NCBI GenBank assembly: GCA_001692895.1
Contig: KV748182.1
Coordinates: forward strand, 682,001-746,000
Direction of reading: 5' to 3'
Origin: Cenococcum geophilum 1.58
Lineage: Eukaryota; Ascomycota; Dothideomycetes; Gloniales; Gloniaceae
DNA length: 64,000 nucleotides
Below, piece by piece: positions 57,509-64,000 of this stretch (the stretch's first letter is position 1; the number at the start of each line of letters is the position of its first letter). Position numbers and translations under genes: made by a program. A model generated the notes under the pieces. It was not told where the DNA came from. It did not search any database and was given only the letters and a program-made list of their open reading frames with translations.

Positions 57509-57518
57509 TTAGAATTAA

Positions 57519-58530
57519 AGTAGGCGAGTATTAAAGTAGTTATAAAATAATATTTTAGGTCGTTAAAAGCTTATTTATATTTAGTAGTCCATTTAAATCT
57601 TATATTCTTTCTTGTTAAGTTTACTAATAGCTAATTAATTTTTAAGAAGTAATTAATAAATTAATAATAGAAATTTGCAAGTCCTAAAAATCCTTAGATA
57701 TTTTATATACTGCTAGGACTTTCCTAGTTTATAATCGCAGCAATTTTTTTAAGGTCTATCTTAATTCTATTACGGGATATAATTAGGCCTAAGTACGTAA
57801 CTTTAGACACGTAAAACTTGTATTTCTTAATATTATATTATATGCCCACGTCTCGCAGGCGTTTAAGGACTATTTAAACGTACTTCCAATATTTAGAAAG
57901 TAAAAACGAGTAGATTAAGATATTATTAATATACGCGGTAATAAATATATTAAGGAATTTACGGTGCCGTATTATTAATATATTACTAAAATATACTAAA
58001 ACCGTTCTTTATACTAAACGGCATTGCTAGGTATTTAAAAAGTCCCTATTATATATAGAAGGCCATATATTTCTTATCTCCTTTATAAATACAAATTTGA
58101 TTAAAGGTAGCGACTATATTAAGCTTTGTAAAATATTATACTTTTACTAAGCAGTTAAGCGTCTCTTAGATTAGGGGAATTAGATACCAGTTTTAAATTA
58201 TAATCGCGTTTAGAGCTTAGTAATTAATATAGAATCTTAAGCCTTCTGTTAGCTTCTTAACGAATAGTATAGGTAAGGTAAATAGTAATTAACTAGGGCG
58301 GATAAATTCTTTTTCTAGTTGTTCCTTAAGGTATTATTATATTATAAGCAGCTCTTCTTATAATATTCCATATAGCGGACCGAACTTTAATATTATACTA
58401 AGTTTAAGTTTTATTTTAAAATTATATTCCTCCTAATACTGGGGTAGTTAGTCTATAAATTATTTTTTTAAACTTATTAATTAGATTATAGTACTTTTTA
58501 GGTATATAAGGTTAAGGGTTAATATATTAC
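57519..58530 (-). pseudogene. Element E reverse transcriptase
   Basis: On the minus strand, FGPLYGIL and EFIRPS precede LPILFVKK-TEGLRFYINY near 58,240 and NIVATFNQI near 58,105. The catalytic box near 57,908-57,937 reads AYINN for AYVDD. The YFNS end of the RT connection domain touches the LINE target site. The gag-protease side is at 61,165, after Cop2c. Confidence 0.87.
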
Positions 58531-58802
58531 TGTATAATTACAGCACCTGTTATACCAACCGCGTGCTTACGCATTCGGTACACCAACTACGCGTTTACGC
58601 GTTTAGTGCACTAACCACCCACTTACGCGTCTAGTGCACCCCTAAAGCACTAACTAATTAGGGGGAGGTCGCATTAGTATATAGACTACATAGTCTGCTT
58701 TAATACAAGAGACAGTCACTACTATCCTAAAGAGCATACAATACTATACGTATTTCATGCCCCGGGATATAACTCACTCGTACTATTAAATTAGTATAAA
58801 TA
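58531..58802 (+). repeat. Cop2c 5' LTR
   Basis: 272 bp, TGTATAATTACAG to TATAAATA. Same layout as the other Cop2 LTRs, with some ACGCGT words kept and others mutated to acgcat. Confidence 0.9.
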
Positions 58803-59223
58803 CTAATTAGTAAGCGCGCACAGATTAGCAATTACTTAACACCTCCCCCCAAGCGATACTTAACAGTAACTACCCGTTTAGACTCCTAGTACGACCTACT
58901 AGAAGGTTAGAAGTTGGGGATTATAGACTTATTTCCAACTCTGTATACTTATTTAAGTCTTAGTACGGTTTACTAAAAGTATAATAGACGCGAATACAGA
59001 CCTATACAGAACCCCCTACCCTTAACCTCCGTTGAGCCTTAAACCCCCTATCCTTAAACCTTGAACCCCTACCCCTACTATACCCTCCCTTAGTACCCCA
59101 ACCCTTTTCAAACCCCTTACGGAAGCCTCTTACCCTCCTACGAACTATTATGGATATTAACCGCCTTTACGGACCACTACAAGACCTCTTCCACCCACTA
59201 TATACTACACTATACTATACAGT

Positions 59224-60671
59224 ATGGCAGACCTAAGGAAGTAAGTCAATAAAGGCTAGGAAAAGTGGAGGCAGGGAGCCGACCTTACGTCTATACCTGA
59301 CGTTAACAACTATATTAAATTTAAAGTTCTTAAATATAAATATTTTAAGCTTATAAACGTTGACCTATAGAAGCAATACTAGGAAGACTTCACGGACTTT
59401 ACGGAAGCTATCTTTAAAGCATACAACCCTACTACTATCCGTAACCTACGGACCCTCTTACGTAACTAAGGTATATGGGTTAAAAGGAATAAACGAGTTA
59501 CTGTTGCATAGTCCTTATACAATATAATATACGAGAAGGACCAAATGGAATGGACTAAAGAGGAAATCCTAAACCAGTTTCAAGAAATTAAGGAACTCTT
59601 TACTTCTTCTAAACTTAATGTAATCGCTAGCCTTATACCTAACCCACTTAACTAAATTCGTCCTATAAACCTAAGCGGCTTTAGACTTAACCTTATTAGC
59701 TAAAATATACCCTACTCTTAAGTTACGGACCACGCTACGGATTATAATACCCCTATAACCCAAAATACGGACTATAATACCCCTACAAACTAAAATACGG
59801 ACCAAATTACCCCTGTTATTTAAGTTACAGATCTATAAGCTATATATCCGCAAACCATATATCCGTAAGCCACATATCCGCAAGCTATAGATCTACAAGT
59901 TATAGATCCGCAACCTACTTAAGTAAAGACCTATAGTAAGGAGCTAGCTAACCTAGCCAAGCTTTATACTGACGAATCTAAGTATAGTGGTGAAAACGAT
60001 AACTTCGACTTTAAACTGACTATCTTTACGGACCTTTGCCAGAAGGCTAATATCCCTAAATAAGAGTTCAGCTAAGCCTACTCTACCATACTGCGCGGCC
60101 TAGCACTTAACCACTACTACACCAACCTTAAGAGCAACCCCCTTAGTGTTCCCTTTAATAAGCTATATAAAGCCACTCGCAACTACTTTAAAGGACCGGA
60201 ATATAAGCGTAATATCCTTACCTAATGGAATGCGACTAAGTTACAGACCGTAATCAGGACGTAAATATACTGCACTGGTCTTTAATTAAGTGCAAATAAG
60301 TAACCCGCAGTGTACTAGCTTCTAAACTATATACACTAGCTTATAGCTTTAATATAGCAGCCGCAATTAAATCAACAGTCTAGAAGATTCTATAACTGGA
60401 GCAGTTACCCCTAGTTTTATATACCAATTCAAAGTCCCTCTACAACTGCCTAGTTAAACTAGGTACGATATAGGAGAAGAGGCTTATAGTTGACCTAATG
60501 TGCTTACGTTAGGCCTATAAATGACGTAAGATTACGGAGGTCAAATGGATTAGCAGCGGAGACAACCCAGCAGATGCCATAACTAAGGCAAAGCCATGTT
60601 AAGCTTTAAAAACCCTAATTAACACAAATAAGCTTAATCTAAAGGTTATAAAATAGGTGGAACGTAACTAA
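59224..60671 (+). pseudogene. Cop2c gag joined to the RNase H end
   Basis: ATG at 59,224 (MADLRK). Gag is collinear with Cop2a, including six 15-bp repeats at 59,831-59,920. At about 60,245-60,258 it jumps from the gag word in acagaccgtaat to the RNase H sequence caggacgtaaat. In Cop2a the two breakpoints share the near-identical word tacggaccg(t/c)aat (35,577-35,590 and 39,413-39,427), so about 3.6 kb of element was lost between short homologies. Gag and RNase H are not in frame. The terminal stop is at 60,669-60,671. Confidence 0.88.
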
Positions 60672-60920
60672 CGGAGCACTTATGGTTCATTTGCGGCCCG
60701 TCGGAAGGCCGTACGGTTTATTTACGGCCCGTTAAAAGGCCGTATAGTTTACTTTACAAACCGTAAGCAGGACTTACGGCCAGCTTAAAGTACCGTCTGG
60801 AAGGCAGCCTAGAAGGCACCTTGGGAGAGATTTCCTATGTATTTCTTTTATGTTTTACGGTTCTATTAAAACAATTACGGAGGCTGTACACAGGTGGTTT
60901 CATTTTTTAAGTACCGCTAG

Positions 60921-61164
60921 TATATAATTACAGCACCTGTTATACCAACCGCGTGCTTACGCGTTCGGTACACCAACTACGCGTTTACGCGTTTGGTGCA
61001 CCCCTGAAGTACTAACTAATTAGGGGGAGGTTGTATTAGTATATAGACCACATAGTCTGCTTTAATACAAGAGACAGTTACCACTATCCTAAAGAGCATA
61101 CAATACTATACGTATTTCGTGCCCCGGGATATGACTCACTCGTACTATTAAATTAGTACGAACA
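60921..61164 (+). repeat. Cop2c 3' LTR
   Basis: 244 bp, tatataattac to AGTACGAACA. It lacks about 28 bp that the 5' LTR has between two similar gtgcac words near the ACGCGT cluster, so it has lost one repeat unit. Confidence 0.9.
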
Positions 61165-63029
61165 ATTACTTTAGTTCTAGCGCTTTCTTAATATATTCTA
61201 TTATTATAGTAAAGATTTTATAGTCTTATTTTCTTACTAATAAAATAAAAGGTACAGGATATATTATATAAATTTTAAGAGGTTTCGGTATAATATCTTT
61301 ATATTCTTTACTACAATTAGCAGTTATAGCTTTATTATTTTAGTTTAGAGTCTATAGTAGGGGTAGTTTATATTATATTAAGTTTGAATAATCTTATATA
61401 TATTTATAGTGTAGGTAGTATTTTAAATAATAGCTTTAGTAGTAGGTTATATAGAACATTAGTATTTCTTTAACCTAGCTAAGTAAAGGGTTATGTTATT
61501 TTAGCTATCTATATCTAAGTATTACTTTATAATGCTTTAGGGGCATTATAAATAGGGAAACGTATTTAAGGTATTTGCCTATCCATAATTATATAAAAGC
61601 GTAGTATATTAGTTCACTATATATTAAGGGTTTATCGTTAAAGCCTTATAGGCCTTAGGGCTTATTAAGTTTCTTTAATTTTAGGTATTAGGTTTTTGCG
61701 TAGTTTATATTAATAAAGCCTATACTAGTAGCCCCGCTATCTATTAGAATTTATACCTTCTTCTATTTTCTAAGTATTTAAATTTCGCTAAGTATATTAA
61801 GGGAGTTATATTATATATTAGCGCTAGAAGAGCCTAAATACTTATACTCTTCTACTTTTTATCTTAAGGTGCAACTTAGCCTTAGGATAATTTGTTTTCC
61901 AAGTTAACTAAAGGTAAGATACTTTATAACAACTAAGTATAATTTATAGAACGGGTATAATTTAATAATTAGAAGGAACTATAGCAGACCTTTTTAAAAG
62001 GGTAAGTTTAATAATTTCTCTAAATATATCCCCCTCTACCGCATTTAAAGCATTCTCTATTTACGGCTTAAGTTCTTTATTTATTAGTTCCTAAGGGTAT
62101 ATAGAATTAGATAGTATTAAGGTCTATAGGGTTATATATAGGGCTTTTAGGTCTTAGAGATAGATCGCGATTTAGGGTATATACTAGTTTTATAGAGTGT
62201 TAAACATAAGCTATAGTTAGCTTTAGAAAACGGGTTTATTTATTATATTAAAGGTCCTTATTAATTTATTAACATATTATAGTAAATTTGGATAGATCTT
62301 TTAGTAATTTTCTACCTACTAACTAGGCTTTAATTTTATCTAAAATAGCTTATTAAAGGGTAGTAACTTTAGTAACTTTATTCTAATCTAACTCGCTAAT
62401 AAGGCCTAAAAATTCCGAAAAAAAAGCTAGTAAAGTCTCAGTTCCGTTATTATAAAATTTTAAGTTTAGTAACAGCTATATACCTATAGCTAGCGTTATT
62501 ATACGTTTATTCTAGTAGAGAGATAAAGATTTTAAAATTAATAAAGGTGCTATTATAAAAGAATGGATCTATAGTTTATATAGCGCCTTTACTTAAATAA
62601 TATATTCCATAGCTAACCTTACTAGCTTTAGTAGGGTATTAATTATAGTTTGTTAAAAGTTTAAGACGGAGCTTAGTTATAAAGGGACGTAAGTTATTTT
62701 AATTTCTATTAAATATTAGAGGATTAGGGAGCTTTTTAGATTTTTATAATAGGTACTGGGTTTATTACATATATAGGTTAAGCTACTATTACTAGTTTAG
62801 TATTTGTATTTAACGGGCTAGGTTTAAATATAGTTATTTTAATCTTATTTAGGGGTATTACTATTAGGGTCTCTATTATAAGTGCCTTAACATTACAGAG
62901 TTCTTCGCGGAGTACTTCTATTAATTACTAATACTAAGCTTTTAGTACAGCCCGCTGCTAAGCTAAGGTATCTATAAAGGACTATTATATTATAGTTAAC
63001 TATTCCCTAACTAGGGATATAACACTCAT
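61165..63029 (-). pseudogene. Element E gag and protease
   Basis: The minus-strand start ATG is at 63,029 (MSVISLVRE) and is followed by a Gln-rich coiled-coil-like N-terminus with ELCNVKALIIETL. The middle of gag (about 62,600-62,250) has DPFFYNSTFINFKIF and a VTKVTTL-QAI segment, typical for gypsy gag. A CCHC knuckle at about 62,005-62,050 reads CFKCGRGGYI-RNY, with His and the last Cys mutated. The protease at 61,724-61,760 keeps its active site IDSGATSIGF. The linker toward RT ends at Cop2c. Confidence 0.83.
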
Positions 63030-63138
63030 AGTTATTAGGTTCGTTTACTATTTTAATAGTAGTTATTTAGATATAACGTAATATAAGGGCGCAAAGAGGC
63101 TTTAGAGGGGATTTAATATTAGGTAAAACCTAAGTAGA
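63030..63138. other. Element E leader, boundary unclear
   Basis: Short noncoding stretch upstream of element E gag. The 5' LTR of E is expected here or to the right but is not recognised, probably because another element starts near 63,139. Confidence 0.4.
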
Positions 63139-63393
63139 TAGTTATATAGCCGCAAGGTACGGGCGACCCTAGGGTAACCTAGGGATGACTCGCCCGTAAG
63201 GTATGTGCGCTATATATACCTAGGGAAAACCCTTCCTACCTTACACACAAACTCCTCCTTTTCCCTTAAGGATTTGTCTCTGTCTATATAATATACCTAT
63301 TATTCTATTATTAGATTCCCTATCCACATCCTTACCTTACATTTAAATCCTTACTAATCCCCTTAGGAGGATAGCCGGCTTAATTTTTCTATA
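63139..63393 (+). repeat. Possible LTR or promoter region, GC-richer
   Basis: A block with more normal composition that contains a tatatata box (about 63,211), a C/T-rich stretch after it (cacacaaactcctcc) and an imperfect inverted repeat between cgggcga and tcgcccg (63,162-63,199). The terminus cttacctta-ca near 63,335-63,345 could be an LTR end. There is no second copy or TSD in the window, so this rests on layout alone. Confidence 0.35.
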
Positions 63394-63735
63394 ATGCCTC
63401 TGAAAAGAAAACCGACGCCTATACCCGACGGTAATACGCTAGTAATACAACCGCAGAACGCCTTAGGATCTAGTGTAAACGAAACCGCTAGAAGTATACT
63501 AGTTGTATCTAAGCTACCTTCTAAACCTTAAAATAATTAGACATCTATAAACGCTAAAGACTAGTTTAACTTATATACCTAGGCTTAATAAGAGCTTAGC
63601 AAGGTTACTAACATCCTACCTAATATCACTAATATAAAGGAGCTAGATAAGCTGGCTAAGAAAATAGCTAACTTATAGAGCATTATTAATTTAATAAAGC
63701 CCTCCCGTTGCCTTTCTAGTAAAAAGTATAAGTTA
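63394..63735 (+). pseudogene. Gag-like N-terminal fragment
   Basis: ATG at 63,394 (MPLKRKPTPIPDGNT) opens a frame of 43 codons before the first TAA. It continues in the same frame to about 63,735 with only TAG/TAA stops of the RIP type and a hydrophilic, Lys/Asn/Leu-rich sequence (NIKELDKLAKKIANL). Basic start and coiled-coil-like end resemble retroelement gag or ORF1, but no domain is certain. It is cut by palindromic element 3. Confidence 0.45.
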
Positions 63736-63737
63736 TA

Positions 63738-64000
63738 ACGTGATCTACAAGCTAGTGGCCCACATAAGCGAGTGGCCTCCCCCAAAAACTCACCAAAAAA
63801 CCCAAAAATCGTTCTTTAATATCTTAACAACGGCTTAATAATAAATATTAAAATTTATAATTAGACTTTTATACTTATTTAAAAACCTCTATTAAAGTTT
63901 TAGAGTAATTAGTTTAGCTATTATTACTATATTAAGATTTAGCTTTTAAATTTAAGCCTAATTATTATATCTTAAAAACCACTTATTAAATTACTTTAAA
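63738..64000. mobile_element. Palindromic TA-target element 3, left part, cut by the window end
   Basis: Starts ACGTGATCTACAAGC after TA (63,736-63,737). It has aagctag and aagcgag words exactly 17 bp apart, then the conserved block (AAAACTCACCAAAAAAC...CTTAATAATAA), then an arm of its own. An imperfect inverted section is centred near 63,950 (tttagagtaatt against aattactttaaa). The right arm is beyond the window. Confidence 0.8.

Larger units (their letters stand above)
58531..61164 (+). mobile_element. Cop2c, internally deleted copia copy
   Basis: A 2,634-bp member of the Cop2 family with a perfect TSD ATTAC (58,526-58,530 and 61,165-61,169), inserted in pol of element E. It keeps both LTRs, the leader, most of gag and the end of RNase H. 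Everything from the gag zinc knuckle to early RNase H is missing. It could only have moved with proteins supplied by intact relatives, or was deleted after insertion. Confidence 0.93.
54400..63029 (-). mobile_element. Element E, minus-strand gypsy remnant split by a LINE and a copia element
   Basis: Three pieces read in order on the minus strand: gag-protease (63,029 to 61,165), RT (58,530 to 57,519) and RNase H (54,817 to about 54,400). The gaps are an internally deleted Cop2 (58,531-61,164) and a 5'-truncated LINE (54,828-57,508), each with its own TSD, so the element is continuous once they are removed. It is unlike families G and D in sequence. Neither LTR is identified. Integrase is missing or unrecognisable. 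Confidence 0.82.

Noticed and set aside
63585-63785. Minus-strand 66-codon frame at the right edge
   Set aside because: It crosses the boundary of palindromic element 3 and is antisense to the gag-like frame, so it cannot be an old gene.

Overview
The window looks like an AT-rich, gene-free heterochromatic block from a filamentous ascomycete (Pezizomycotina). It is built almost entirely of nested transposable elements degraded by repeat-induced point mutation (RIP). The evidence for RIP is direct: in every retroelement frame the in-frame stops are overwhelmingly TAG/TAA at places where the Ty3/gypsy or Ty1/copia family has Gln or Trp (CAG, CAA, TGG), TpA is very common and CpA/TpG scarce, and LTR pairs differ almost only by C/T and G/A changes. 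I see no host protein-coding gene, tRNA, rRNA or CRISPR array. No open reading frame here should be read as an intact gene.

Layout. Positions 85-50,538 are an LTR-internal-LTR-internal-LTR tandem of a chromodomain Ty3/gypsy element (family G, LTR termini TGTTACGG...CCGTTACA). The first internal region (487-7,456) has no insertion. The second (7,906-50,119) is split by a copia element (Cop1, 11,237-16,777, TSD GACTA), by another family-G element (B, 18,791-42,326, TSD AAAGA) and by a reverse copia element (Cop2b, 42,551-48,740, TSD GTATT). Element B in turn holds a PIF/Harbinger-type MITE (19,885-20,552, TSD TTA), a 409-bp palindromic TA-target element (20,556-20,964), a complete reverse family-G element (C, 21,944-29,895, TSD AAGAT) and a copia element (Cop2a, 33,919-40,546, TSD ATAAT). 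Cop2a carries a solo LTR (37,627-37,850).

From 50,539 to 52,932 lies the 3' half of a second gypsy lineage (D), with RNase H, integrase, chromodomain and LTR. Positions 52,933-54,400 are mostly unassigned. From about 54,400 to 63,029 is a minus-strand third gypsy lineage (E). It is split by a 5'-truncated Tad1-like LINE (54,828-57,508, 10-bp TSD TTAGAATTAA) and by an internally deleted copia copy (Cop2c, 58,531-61,164, TSD ATTAC). The LINE carries a second solo LTR and a second palindromic element. The right edge has a possible LTR and gag-like remnant cut by a third palindromic element that runs off the window.

The most interesting part is the palindromic family (20,556-20,964; 56,567-56,950; 63,738-end). 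These are near-perfect inverted repeats with TA target sites and a shared sequence of about 60 bp inside each arm. The arms and cores differ between members, and each has a 17-bp-spaced tandem duplication at one end only. Other notable points are a cluster of five ACGCGT boxes in the Cop2 LTR, exact 31-bp hairpin repeats after the Cop2b stop, variable 15-bp gag repeats, and target-site duplications that allow the insertion order to be read up to four or five levels deep.
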